64,000 nucleotides of DNA, taken from the NCBI RefSeq assembly GCF_963678635.1, contig NC_087071.1, forward strand, positions 24,933,821 to 24,997,820. Reading direction: 5' to 3'. The translations under genes and the position numbers were made by a program. Shown piece by piece: positions 47,701 through 60,800 of this stretch. The notes beneath the pieces are model-generated. The model saw only the letters and a list, made by a program, of their open reading frames with translations. It searched no databases and was not told the origin of the DNA. This stretch comes from Symsagittifera roscoffensis. Taxonomy: Eukaryota; Xenacoelomorpha; Acoela; Convolutidae. The stretch's first letter is position 1; each line of letters opens with the position of its first letter.

Positions 47701-49860
47701 TTTAAACTATTGATTTATTTCAAGTATCTTTCTAGACAAAATCAGTTTGCAAAAAAGCAGAGGTTTTGCAGCAATAAATTCTAGCTAGCAAATTTTAAAA
47801 ATTTTGAAGTGTTTTAACTGACGGAATCGATTTGCGAAAAAGTTAAATTTGCGAAAAGCACGCTATTCGAGATTCGAAAGTTTGAATTATATACCAAATT
47901 ATCTCATGGACAGAAATGGTTAGCAAAAAAGTTTTATTATTTAGGCTAGCTATTGGAGCTTTGAATTTTTGAAGTATAACAAGTTATTTTGTAGAAGGAA
48001 TCGGTTCATGAAAGGGTTAATTTTTTCAAGCAAGCTAGTCAAGCTCTGAATCTTAAAAAAATCAAGTTATCTCATACGCGGAATGGGTTCGCAAAATGAA
48101 TGAAGTTTTAAGCAAGCTATTCGAGCTTTGAAAGTTTGAATTCTTTCAATTTCCTCCAAAGACGAATACAGTTTGCGAAAAAGCTGAGATGTTTGAGTTA
48201 TCAATTTGAGCTACGAAACTTTGAAATATTTTAACTTATATAAATGACAGAATCGGTTAGCAAAAAAGTGTAATCGGTCAGCAAAAAAGTGTATTTTTTT
48301 AAGCTAGCTTTTGGAGCTTTGAAACTTTGAAATATAACAAGTTATTTTGTAGAAGGAATCGGTTCATGAAAGTGTTAATTTTTTCAAGCAAGCTAGTCAA
48401 GCTCTGAATCTTAAAAAGTTCAAGTTATCTCATACGCGGAATGGGTTCGCAAAAAGAATGAAGTTTTAAGCAAACTATTTGAGCTTTGAAAGTTCGAATT
48501 CTTTCAAGTTTCTTCAAAGGCAATATCGTTTGCGAAAAAAGCAGGGGTTTTTCAGCAATAAATTCCAGCTACGAAACCTTGAAAGTTTCCAAGTTATATA
48601 ACTGACGGAATGGGTTAGCAAAAAAGTGTAATTTTTAAGCACGTTCTTTGAATTGGGAAACATTGAGTTATTTCAAAGACGGAATCGGTTCGCAAAGAAG
48701 CTGTTTTTTTCAAGCAAGGTAATCAAGTTTTAAATCTGAAATAATTCGACTTATCTCGTACGCGGAATGGTATTGCAAAAAGGTTGAATTGTGTAAGATG
48801 GCTGTTCTAGCTTTGAAACTTTGAATAATTTCAAGTTACCTGAGGGAAGGAATCATTTTGCGAAAAGTTTGAAGTCTGAAATAGTCCAAACTATCTCATA
48901 CGTGGAATGGGTTCGCGAAACGATTGAAGTTTTTAAGTAAGCTATTCGAGCTTTGAAAGTTTGAAGTATTTGAGTAATTTCCTAGAAGGAATCGATTCGC
49001 AAAAAGATTGACTTCAACTTGTCGCATTCATGAAATCGGTTTGAAAAAATTGATTTTTTGAGCACGCTGTTTGAGTTTTGAAACAATGAATTATTTCAAG
49101 TTATTTCAAAGACGGGATTTAAAAGCTTGATTTCGTGCTTTAAAAGTTTGAGTTATTTCAAGTTTCGTCTTTAGAAATGACAGAATCGGTTAGCAAAAAT
49201 ATAATTCTTTAAGCTAGCTGTTGGAGCTTTGAAACTTTGAAATATAACAAGTTATTTCATAGAAGGAGTTGATCCGCAAAAAGATTGAATTCTGTAAGGT
49301 GGCTGTTCAAGCTTCGAAACTTTGAGTTATTTCAATGTACCTGATAGATGAAATCGTTTTGCAAAAAGATTGAACTTTTCGAGCAAGATAGTCAAGTTCT
49401 GAAACTTAAATAGTTCAAGTTATCTCATGCGCGGAATCGGTTCGCAAAAGGAATGAAGTTCTTAAGCAAGCCATTTGAGCTTTGAAAGTTTGAATTCTTT
49501 CAAAGTTTTTCAAAGAGAAAACGGTTTGCAAAAAAGCTGAGATTTTTCAGCAATCAATTCGAGCTACAAACCTTCGAAAGTTTCCAACTTTTATAAATAA
49601 CAGAATCGGTTAGCAAATATACAAATATTTTAAGCTAGCTGATGGAGCTTTGAAACTTTGAAAAATAACACGTTTTTTTATAGAAGGAATCGGTCGGCAA
49701 AAAAGTTGAATTTTGTAAGAGGGCTGTTCAAGCTTTGAAACTTTGAGTTATTTCAATTTACCTGATACTTGGCATCCTTTTGCGAAAAATTTGAATTTTT
49801 TGCTGAATTTTTTGAGCAAGCTAGTCAAGTCGGAATCTGAAATAGCTCAAGTTATCTCAT
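46816..49860 (+). repeat. Irregular satellite between cassette 3 and the macro-tandem
   Basis: This stretch is monomers in no single higher-order period. It includes pieces of the 624-base duplication, a pair near 47,960 and 48,330 sharing GTAGAAGGAATCGGTTCATG, and monomers already of the macro-unit type (GAGAAAACGGTTTGC near 49,510). The short segment 49,790-49,815 repeats TTTGAATTTTTTGCTGAATT, a slip within a T-rich part. No gene, RNA or mobile element is recognised. Confidence 0.85.
48251..48292 (+). repeat. 21-bp micro-duplication within a monomer
   Basis: AATCGGTTAGCAAAAAAGTG begins at 48,251 and AATCGGTCAGCAAAAAAGTG begins at 48,272, a tandem step of 21 bases. The same double motif occurs at 53,153/53,174 and 56,628/56,649, inside the first two macro-units. 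The identical event in two otherwise separated contexts indicates common descent of this monomer. Confidence 0.88.
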
Positions 49861-52800
49861 GCGCGGAATCGGTTCGCAAAAAGAATCAATTTCTTTTGCA
49901 AGCTATTTGAGCTTTGAAAGTTTGAATTCTTTCAAAGTTTTTCAAAGAGAAAACGGTTTGCAAAAAAGCTGAGATTTTTCAGGGATCAACTTGAGCTACG
50001 AAGATTAGAAAGGTTTCAATTATATAAATGACAGAATCGGTTTGCAAAAAACGTGTAATTTTTTAAGCTAGCTATTGGAGCTTTGAAACTTTGAAAAATA
50101 ACAAGCTATTTCATAGAGTAATACTGTCCGTGAAAATATTGAAGTTTTGAAGCAAGCTAGTCAAGCCCTGGATCTTAATTAGTTCAAGTTATCTCATACG
50201 TGGAATCGGTTCGCAAAAAGAATGAAGTTCTTAAGCAAGCTATTTGAGCTTTGAATGTTTGAAATCTTTCAAAGTTTTTCAAAGAGAAAACGGTTTGCAA
50301 AAAAGCTGAAATTTTTCAGCAATCAACTTGAGCTACGAAAATTGGAAAGGTTTCAAGTTATTTAAATGACAGAATTGGTTAGCAAAAATATAAATTTTTT
50401 AAGCTAGCTATTGGAGCTTTGAAACTTTGAAAAATAACAAGTTATTTCATAGGAGGAATCTGTTCGTGGAAGGGTTGACTTTTTCAAGCAAGCTAGTCAA
50501 GCCCTGGATCTTAAATAGTTCAAGTTACCTCAAACGCGAAATTGGTTAGCAAAAAGAAGAGAGGTTTTAAGCAAACTATTCGACCTTCGAATGTTTGAAT
50601 TCTTTCAATTTTCTTCAAAGACGAATACGGTTTGCAAAAAAGCTTAGATGTTTCAGCTATCATTTTCATCAACGAAACTTTGAAATATTTCAAGTTATAT
50701 AAATTACAGAATCGGTCAGCTAAAAAGTGTAATTTTTTGAGCTTGCTTTTGGAGCTTTGAAACTTCGAAATATAACAAGTTATTTCATAGAAGGAATCCG
50801 TTCGTAGAAGGATTGACTTTTTCAAGCAAGCTAGTCAAGCCCTGGATCTTAAATTGTTCAAGTTACCTCATACGCGGAATTGGTTCGCAGAAAGAATAGA
50901 GTTTTTAAGCACATAATTCGAGCTTTGAAAGTTTGAATTCTTTCAATTTTCTTCAAAGACGAATAAGGTTTGCAAAAAAGCTGAGATGTTTCAGCTATCA
51001 ATTTGAGCTACGGAACTTTAAAATATTTCAAGTTATATAAATTGCAGAATCGGTCAGCAAAAAAGTGTAATTTTTTGAGCTAGCTTTTGGAGCTTTGAAA
51101 CTTTGAAATGTAACACGTTATTTCATAGAAGGTATCTGTTCGTGGAATTGTTGAATTTTTCAAGCAAGCTAGTCAAGCTCTGAATCTTAAATAATTCAAG
51201 TTACCTCATACGCGGAATCGGTTCGCAAGAAGAATGGAGTTTTTAAGCAAGCTATTTGAGCTTTGAAAAATTGAGTTATTTCAAAGTTTTTCAAAGAGAA
51301 AACGGTTTGCAAAAAAGCTGAGATTTTTCAGCAATCAACTTGAGCTACGAAAATTGGAAAGGTTTCAAGTTATTTAAATGACAGAATTGGTTAGCAAAAA
51401 AAATTTTAATTTTTTAAGCTAGCTTTTGGAGCTTTGAAACTTTGAAATAAAACAAGTTATTTCAAAGAAGGAATCCGTTCGTGGAATTGTTGAATTTTTC
51501 ACACAAGCTAGTCAAGCTCTGAATCTTAATTAGTTCAAGCTATATCATACCCGGAATTGGTTCGCAGAAAGAATAGAGTTTTTAAGCAAGTTATTCGAGG
51601 TTTGAAAATTTGAATTTTTTCAATTTTTTAAAAAGACGAAAATGTTTTGTGAAAAGGCTGAGGTTTTTCAGCAATCAATTCGAGCTACAAAAATTCGAAA
51701 AGTTTCAACTTTTATAAATGAAAGAATCGGTTAACAAAAATATATATTTTTTAAGCCAGCCACTGGAGCTTTGAAAAATTGAAATATAACAAGTTTTTTC
51801 ATAGAAGGAATCGGTCCGCAACTAGGTTGAATTCTGTAAGATGGCTGTTCAAGCTTTGAAACTTTGAGTTATTTCAATTTACCTGATAGTTAGAATCTTT
51901 TTGTGAAAAATTTGAATTTTTCAAGCAAGCTAGTCGAGCTCTGAATCTTACTTAGTTCAAGTTATCTCACACGTGGAATGGGTTCGTTAAAAGAGTAAAT
52001 AGTATAAGCAAAATAATTGAGCTTTGAAAGTTTTAATTCTTTCAAGTTTCTTCAAAGACGAAAACGGTTTGCAAAAAAGCTGAGTTTTTTCAGCAATCAG
52101 TTCGAGCTACAAACCTTCGAAAATTTCCAACTTTTATAAATAACAGAATCGGTTAGCAAATATACAAATATTTTAAGCTAGCTGTTGGAGCTTTGAAACT
52201 TTGAAAAATAACAAGTTTTTTCATAGAAGGAATTGGTCCGCAAAAAGGTTGAATTCTGTAAGATGGCTGTTCAAGCTTTGAAACTTTGAGTTATTCCAAT
52301 TTACCTGATAGTTGGAATCTTTTTGCGAAAAGTTTGAGTTTTTCAAGCAAGCTAGTCAATTCTGAATCTTAATTAGTTCGAGTTATCTCCTGCGCGGAAC
52401 CGGTTTGCAAAAAGAATGAAGTTCTTAAGCAAGCTATTTGTGCTTTAAAAATTTGAATTCTCTCAAAGATTTTCAAAAAGAAAACGGTTTGCAAAAAAAC
52501 TGATCTTTCAGCAATCAACTTGAGCTACGAAAATTAGAAAGGTTTCAAGTTATTTAAATGACAGACTCGTTTAGCAAAGATATAAATTTTTTAAGCTAGC
52601 TATTGGAGCTTTCAACTTTGAAATATAACAGGTGTTTTCATAGATGAAATCGGTCCGCAAAAAGATTGAATTCTATAAGATGGCTGTTCAAGCTTTGAAA
52701 CTTTGAGTTATTTCAATTTACCTGATAGTTGGAAACTTTTTGCGAAAAATTTGAACTTTCCAAGCAAGCTAGTCAAGCTCTGAATCTTGATTAGTTCAAG

Positions 52801-53335
52801 TTATCTCATACGCGGAATGGGTTCGCGAAAAGAGTAAAGATTATGAGCAAACTAATTGAGCTGTGAAAGTATTAATTCTTCCAAAGTTTTTCAAAGAGAA
52901 AACGGTTTGCAAAAAAGCTGAGATTTTTCAGCAACCAACTTGAGCTACGAAAATTAGAAAGGTTTCAAGTTATATAAATGACAGAATCGGTTAGGAAAAA
53001 AGTGTAATTATGTAAGCTAGCTATTGGAGCTTTGAAAATTTGAAGTATAACAAGTTATTTCATAGAAGGAATCCGTTCGTGGAAGCGTTGAATTTTTCAA
53101 GCAAGCTAGTTAAGCTCAGAATCTTAAATAGTTCAAGTTATATAAATGACAGAATCGGTTTGCAAAAAAGTGTAATCGGTCAGCAAAAAAGTGTAATTTC
53201 TTAAGCTAGCTTTTGGAGCTTTCAAATTTTGAAATATAACAAGTTATTTCATAGAAGGAATCCGTTCGTGGAAGTGTTGAATTTTTCAAGCAAGCTACTC
53301 AAGCTCTGAATCTTAAATAGTTCAAGCTATATCAT
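49861..53335 (+). repeat. Macro-unit copy 1 (3,475 bp)
   Basis: This is the first of a tandem series defined by the marker GCGCGGAATCGG followed by AAGAATCAATTTCTTTTGC, at 49,861, 53,336, 56,811 and 57,822. It is about 41 monomers long. It includes monomer types with CCCTGGATCTTAA, GAGAAAACGGTTTGC and GTAAGATGGCTGTTCAAGC. Homology to the next copy starts abruptly at the marker: the preceding 100 bases (GTCGGAATCTGAAATAGC) are unlike those before copies 2-4. Small differences from later copies include GCTGAGATTTTTCAGGG against GCTGCG, and GAGCTTGC against GAGCTAGC near 50,740. Confidence 0.92.
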
Positions 53336-56300
53336 GCGCGGAATCGGTTCGCAAAAAGAATCAATTTCTTTTGCAAGCTATTTGAGCTTTGAAAGTTTGA
53401 ATTCTTTCAAAGTTTTTCAAAGAGAAAACGGTTTGCAAAAAAGCTGCGATTTTTCAGGGATCAACTTGAGCTACGAAGATTAGAAAGGTTTCAATTATAT
53501 AAATGACAGAATCGGTTTGGAAAAAAGTTGTAATTTTTTAAGCTAGCTATTGGAGCTTTGAAACTTTGAAAAATAACAAGCTATTTCATAGAGTAATACT
53601 GTCCGTGAAAATATTGAAGTTTTGAAGCAAGCTAGTCAAGCCCTGGATCTTAATTAGTTCAAGTTATCTCATACGTGGAATCGGTTCGCAAAAAGAATGA
53701 AGTTCTTAAGCAAGCTATTAGAGCTTTGAATGTTTGAAATCTTTCAAAGTTTTTCAAAGAGAAAACGGTTTGCAAAAAAGCTGAAATTTTTCAGCAATCA
53801 ACTTGAGCTACGAAAATTGGAAAGGTTTCAAGTTATTTAAATGACAGAATTGGTTAGCAAAAATATAAATTTTTTAAGCTAGCTATTGGAGCTTTGAAAC
53901 TTTGAAAAATAACAAGTTATTTCATAGGAGGAATCTGTTCGTGGAAGGGTTGACTTTTTCAAGCAAGCTAGTCAAGCCCTGGATCTTAAATAGTTCAAGT
54001 TACCTCAAACGCGAAATTGGTTAGCAAAAAGAAGAGAGGTTCTAAGCAAACTATTCGACCTTCGAATGTTTGAATTCTTTCAATTTTCTTCAAAGACGAA
54101 TACGGTTTGCAAAAAAGCTTAGATGTTTCAGCTATCATTTTCATCAACGAAACTTTGAAATATTTCAAGTTATATAAATTACAGAATCGGTCAGCTAAAA
54201 AGTGTAATTTTTTGAGCTAGCTTTTGGAGCTTTGAAACTTCGAAATATAACAAGTTATTTCATAGAAGGAATCCGTTAGTAGAAGGATTGACTTTTTCAA
54301 GCAAGCTAGTCAAGCCCTGGATCTTAAATTGTTCAAGTTACCTCATACGCGGAATTGGTTCGCAGAAAGAATAGAGTTTTTAAGCACATAATTCGAGCTT
54401 TGAAAGTTTGAATTCTTTCAATTTTCTTCAAAGACGAATAAGGTTTGCAAAAAAGCTGAGATGTTTCAGCTATCAATTTGAGCTACGAAACTTTAAAATA
54501 TTTCAAGTTATATAAATTGCAGAATCGGTCAGCAAAAAAGTGTAATTTTTTGAGCTAGCTTTTGGAGCTTTGAAACTTTGAAATGTAACACGTTATTTCA
54601 TAGAAGGTATCTGTTCGTGGAATTGTTGAATTTTTCAAGCAAGCTAGTCAAGCTCTGAATCTTAAATAATTCAAGTTACCTCATACGCGGAATCGGTTCG
54701 CAAGAAGAATGGAGTTTTTAAGCAAGCTATTTGAGCTTTGAAAAATTGAGTTATTTCAAAGTTTTTCAAAGAGAAAACGGTTTGCAAAAAAGCTGAGATT
54801 TTTCAGCAATCAACTTGAGCTACGAAAATTGGAAAGGTTTCAAGTTATTTAAATGACAGAATTGGTTAGCAAAATTTTTTTAAATTTTTTAAGCTAGCTT
54901 TTGGAGCTTTGAAACTTTGAAATAAAACAAGTTATTTCAAAGAAGGAATCCGTTCGTGGAATTGTTGAATTTTTCACACAAGCTAGTCAAGCTCTGAATC
55001 TTAATTAGTTCAAGCTATATCATACCCGGAATTGGTTCGCAGAAAGAATAGAGTTTTTAAGCAAGCTATTCGAGGTTTGAAAATTTGAATTTTTTCAATT
55101 TTTTAAAAAGACGAAAATGTTTTGTGAAAAGGCTGAGGTTTTTCAGCAATCAATTCGAGCTACAAAAATTCGAAAAGTTTCAACTTTTATAAATGAAAGA
55201 ATCGGTTAACAAAAATATATATTTTTTAAGCCAGCCACTGGAGCTTTGAAAAATTGAAATATAACAAGTTTTTTCATAGAAGGAATCGGTCCGCAACTAG
55301 GTTGAATTCTGTAAGATGGCTGTTCAAGCTTTGAAACTTTGAGTTATTTCAATTTACCTGATAGTTAGAATCTTTTTGTGAAAAATTTGAATTTTTCAAG
55401 CAAGCTAGTCGAGCTCTGAATCTTACTTAGTTCAAGTTATCTCACACGTGGAATGGGTTCGTTAAAAGAGTAAATAGTATAAGCAAAATAATTGAGCTTT
55501 GAAAGTTTTAATTCTTTCAAGTTTCTTCAAAGACGAAAACGGTTTGCAAAAAAGCTGAGTTTTTTCAGCAATCAGTTCGAGCTACAAACCTTCGAAAATT
55601 TCCAACTTTTATAAATAACAGAATCGGTTAGCAAATATACAAATATTTTAAGCTAGCTGTTGGAGCTTTGAAACTTTGAAAAATAACAAGTTTTTTCATA
55701 GAAGGAATTGGTCCGCAAAAAGGTTGAATTCTGTAAGATGGCTGTTCAAGCTTTGAAACTTTGAGTTATTCCAATTTACCTGATAGTTGGAATCTTTTTG
55801 CGAAAAATTTGAGTTTTTCAAGCAAGCTAGTCAATTCTGAATCTTAATTAGTTCGAGTTATCTCCTGCGCGGAACCGGTTTGCAAAAAGAATGAAGTTCT
55901 TAAGCAAGCTATTTGTGCTTTAAAAATTTGAATTCTTTCAAAGATTTTCAAAAAGAAAACGGTTTGCAAAAAAACTGATCTTTCAGCAATCAACTTGAGC
56001 TACGAAAATTAGAAAGGTTTCAAGTTATTTAAATGACAGACTCGTTTAGCAAAGATATAAATTTTTTAAGCTAGCTATTGGAGCTTTCAACTTTGAAATA
56101 TAACAGGTGTTTTCATAGATGAAATCGGTCCGCAAAAAGATTGAATTCTATAAGATGGCTGTTCAAGCTTTGAAACTTTGAGTTATTTCAATTTACCTGA
56201 TAGTTGGAAACTTTTTGCGAAAAATTTGAACTTTCCAAGCAAGCTAGTCAAGCTCTGAATCTTGATTAGTTCAAGTTATCTCATACGCGGAATGGGTTCG

Positions 56301-56810
56301 CGAAAAGAGTAAAGATTATGAGCAAACTAATTGAGCTGTGAAAGTATTAATTCTTCCAAAGTTTTTCAAAGAGAAAACGGTTTGCAAAAAAGCTGAGATT
56401 TTTCAGCAACCAACTTGAGCTACGAAAATTAGAAAGGTTTCAAGTTATATAAATGACAGAATCGGTTAGGAAAAAAGTGTAATTATGTAAGCTAGCTATT
56501 GGAGCTTTGAAAATTTGAAGTATAACAAGTTATTTCATAGAAGGAATCCGTTCGTGGAAGCGTTGAATTTTTCAAGCAAGCTAGTTAAGCTCAGAATCTT
56601 AAATAGTTCAAGTTATATAAATGACAGAATCGGTTTGCAAAAAAGTGTAATCGGTCAGCAAAAAAGTGTAATTTCTTAAGCTAGCTTTTGGAGCTTTCAA
56701 ATTTTGAAATATAACAAGTTATTTCATAGAAGGAATCCGTTCGTGGAAGTTTTGAATTTTTCAAGCAAGCTACTCAAGCTCTGAATCTTAAATAGTTCAA
56801 GCTATATCAT
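53336..56810 (+). repeat. Macro-unit copy 2 (3,475 bp)
   Basis: This unit is exactly the length of copy 1 by the marker, and its 21-base micro-duplication is also offset by 3,475. The two read as near-identical with scattered single-base differences, for example GAAGTGTTGAATTTTTC near 53,275 becoming GAAGTTTTGAATTTTTC near 56,745. Such identity over 3.5 kb, compared with clear differences between neighbouring monomers inside the unit, shows that the whole 41-monomer block was duplicated recently. Confidence 0.93.
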
Positions 56811-57821
56811 GCGCGGAATCGGTTCGCAAAAAGAATCAATTTCTTTTGCAAGCTATTTGAGCTTTGAAAGTTTGAATTCTTTCAAAGTTTTTCAAAGAGA
56901 AAACGGTTTGCAAAAAAGCTGCGATTTTTCAGGGATCAACTTGAGCTACGAAGATTAGAAAGGTTTCAATTATATAAATGACAGAATCGGTTTGCAAAAA
57001 AGTTGTAATTTTTTAAGCTAGCTATTGGAGCTTTGAAACTTTGAAAAATAACAAGCTATTTCATAGAGTAATACTGTCCGTGAAAATATTGAAGTTTTGA
57101 AGCAAGCTAGTCAAGCCCTGGATCTTAATTAGTTCAAGTTATCTCATACGTGGAATCGGTTCGCAAAAAGAATGAAGTTCTTAAGCAAGCTATTAGAGCT
57201 TTGAATGTTTGAAATCTTTCAAAGTTTTTCAAAGAGAAAACGGTTTGCAAAAAAGCTGAAATTTTTCAGCAATCAACTTGAGCTACGAAAATTGGAAAGG
57301 TTTCAAGTTATTTAAATGACAGAATTGGTTAGCAAAAATATAAATTTTTTAAGCTAGCTATTGGAGCTTTGAAACTTTGAAAAATAACAAGTTATTTCAT
57401 AGGAGGAATCTGTTCGTGGAAGGGTTGACTTTTTCAAGCAAGCTAGTCAAGCCCTGGATCTTAAATAGTTCAAGTTACCTCAAACGCGAAATTGGTTAGC
57501 AAAAAGAAGAGAGGTGTTAAGCAAACTATTCGACCTTCGAATGTTTGAATTCTTTCAATTTTCTTCAAAGACGAATACGGTTTGCAAAAAAGCTAAGATG
57601 TTTCAGCTATCATTTTCATCAACGAAACTTTGAAATATTTCAAGTTATATAAATTACAGAATCGGTCAGCTAAAAAGTGTAATTTTTTGAGCTAGCTTTT
57701 GGAGCTTTGAAACTTCGAAATATAACAAGTTATTTCATAGAAGGAATCCGTTCGTGGAAGTTTTGAATTTTTCAAGCAAGCTACTCAAGCTCTGAATCTT
57801 AAATAGTTCAAGCTATATCAT
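56811..57821 (+). repeat. Macro-unit copy 3, shortened to 1,011 bp
   Basis: This copy follows the start of copies 1 and 2 for about 930 bases. In GAAGGAATCCGTTCGTGG near 57,745 it then jumps to the last ~80 bases of the unit, with the private variant GAAGTTTTGAATTTTTC found at the end of copy 2. The next marker follows at 57,822. About 2.46 kb is missing. The switch lies in a stretch identical between the two source monomers, as expected for unequal homologous exchange. Confidence 0.92.
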
Positions 57822-60800
57822 GCGCGGAATCGGTTCGCAAAAAGAATCAATTTCTTTTGCAAGCTATTTGAGCTTTGAAAGTTTGAATTCTTTCAAAGTT
57901 TTTCAAAGAGAAAACGGTTTGCAAAAAAGCTGCGATTTTTCAGGGATCAACTTGAGCTACGAAGATTAGAAAGGTTTCAATTATATAAATGACAGAATCG
58001 GTTTGCAAAAAAGTTGTAATTTTTTAAGCTAGCTATTGGAGCTTTGAAACTTTGAAAAATAACAAGCTATTTCATAGAGTAATACTGTCCGTGAAAATAT
58101 TGAAGTTTTGAAGCAAGCTAGTCAAGCCCTGGATCTTAATTAGTTCAAGTTATCTCATACGTGGAATCGGTTCGCAAAAAGAATGAAGTTCTTAAGCAAG
58201 CTATTAGAGCTTTGAATGTTTGAAATCTTTCAAAGTTTTTCAAAGAGAAAACGGTTTGCAAAAAAGCTGAAATTTTTCAGCAATCAACTTGAGCTACGAA
58301 AATTGGAAAGGTTTCAAGTTTTTTAAATGACAGAATTGGTTAGCAAAAATATAAATTTTTTAAGCTAGCTATTGGAGCTTTGAAACTTTGAAAAATAACA
58401 AGTTATTTCATAGGAGGAATCTGTTCGTGGAAGGGTTGACTTTTTCAAGCAAGCTAGTCAAGCCCTGGATCTTAAATAGTTCAAGTTACCTCAAACGCGA
58501 AATTGGTTAGCAAAAAGAAGAGAGGTTTTAAGCAAACTATTCGACCTTCGAATGTTTGAATTCTTTCAATTTTCTTCAAAGACGAATACGGTTTGCAAAA
58601 AAGCTAAGATGTTTCAGCTATCATTTTCATCAACGAAACTTTGAAATATTTCAAGTTATATAAATTACAGAATCGGTCAGCTAAAAAGTGTAATTTTTTG
58701 AGCTAGCTTTTGGAGCTTTGAAACTTCGAAATATAACAAGTTATTTCATAGAAGGAATCCGTTCGTAGAAGGATTGACTTTTTCAAGCAAGCTAGTCAAG
58801 CCCTGGATCTTAAATTGTTCAAGTTACCTCATACGCGGAATTGGTTCGCAGAAAGAATAGAGTTTTTAAGCACATAATTCGAGCTTTGAAAGTTTGAATT
58901 CTTTCAATTTTCTTCAAAGACGAATAAGGTTTGCAAAAAAGCTGAGATGTTTCAGCTATCAATTTGAGCTACGAAACTTTAAAATATTTCAAGTTATATA
59001 AATTGCAGAATCGGTCAGCAAAAAAGTGTAATTTTTTGAGCTAGCTTTTGGAGCTTTGAAACTTTGAAATGTAACACGTTATTTCATAGAAGGTATCTGT
59101 TCGTGGAATTGTTGAATTTTTCAAGCAAGCTAGTCAAGCTCTGAATCTTAAATAATTCAAGTTACCTCATACGCGGAATCGGTTCGCAAGAAGAATGGAG
59201 TTTTTAAGCAAGCTATTTGAGCTTTGAAAAATTGAGTTATTTCAAAGTTTTTCAAAGAGCAAACGGTTTGCAAAAAAGCTGAGATTTTTCAGCAATCAAC
59301 TTGAGCTACGAAAATTGGAAAGGTTTCAAGTTATTTAAATGACAGAATTGGTTAGCAAAAAAAAATTTAATTTTTTAAGCTAGCTTTTGGAGCTTTGAAA
59401 CTTTGAAACAAAACAAGTTATTTCAAAGAAGGAATCCGTTCGTGGAATTGTTGAATTTTTCACACAAGCTAGTCAAGCTCTGAATCTTAATTAGTTCAAG
59501 CTATATCATACCCGGAATTGGTTCGCAGAAAGAATATAGTTTTTAAGCAAGCTATTCGAGGTTTGAAAATTTGAATTTTTTCAATTTTTTAAAAAGACGA
59601 AAATGTTTTGTGAAAAGGCTGAGGTTTTTCAGCAATCAATTCGAGCTACAAAAATTCGAAAAGTTTCAACTTTTATAAATGACAGAATCGGTTAACAAAA
59701 ATATATATTTTTTAAGCCAGCCACTGGAGCTTTGAAAAATTGAAATATAACAAGTTTTTTCATAGAAGGAATCGGTCCGCAACTAGGTTGAATTCTGTAA
59801 GATGGCTGTTCAAGCTTTGAAACTTTGATTTATTTCAATTTACCTGATAGTTGGAATCTTTTTGTGAAAAATTCGAGCTCTGAATCTTACTTAGTTCAAG
59901 TTATCTCACACGTGGAATGGGTTCGTTAAAAGAGTAAATAGTATAAACAAAATAATTGAGCTTTTAAAGTTTTAATTCTTTCAAGTTTCTTCAAAGACGA
60001 AAACGGTTTGCAAAAAAGCTGAGTTTTTTCAGCAATCAGTTCAAGCTACAAACCTTCGAAAATTTCCAACTTTTATAAATAACAGAATCGGTTAGCAAAT
60101 ATACAAATATTTTAAGCTAGCTGTTGGAGCTTTGAAACTTTGAAAAATAACAAGTTTTTTCATAGAAGGAATTGGTCCGCAAAAAGGTTGAATTCTGTAA
60201 GATGGCTGTTCAAGCTTTGAAACTTTGAGTTATTCCAATTTACCTGATAGTTGGAATCTTTTTGCGAAAAGTTTGAGTTTTTCAAGCAAGCTAGTCAATT
60301 CTGAATCTTAATTAAATCGAGTTATCTCCTGCGCGGAATGGGTTCGCGAAAAGAGTAAAGATTATGAGCAAACTAATTGAGCTGTGAAAGTATTAATTCT
60401 TCCAAAGTTTTTCAAAGAGAAAACGGTTTGCAAAAAAGCTGAGACTTTTCAGCAACCAACTTGAGCTACGAAAATTAGAAAGGTTTCAAGTTATTTAAAT
60501 GACAGACTCGTTTAGCAAAGATATAATTTTTTTAAGCTAGCTATTGGAGCTTTCAACTTTGAAATATAACAGGTGTTTTCATAGATGAAATCGGTCCGCA
60601 AAAAGATTGAATTCTATAAGATGGCTGTTCAAGCTTTGAAACTTTGAGTTATTTCAATTTACCTGATAGTTGGAAACTTTTTGCGAAAAATTTGAACTTT
60701 TCAAGCAAGCTAGTCAAGCTCTGAATCTTGATTAGTTCAAGTTATCTCATACGCGGAATGGGTTCGCGAAAAGAGTAAAGATTATGAGCAAACTAATTGA

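Noticed and set aside
50520-50825. 101-codon open frame on the - strand
   Set aside because: It lies fully within macro-unit monomers, and the near-identical sister copies show it is simply repeat sequence.
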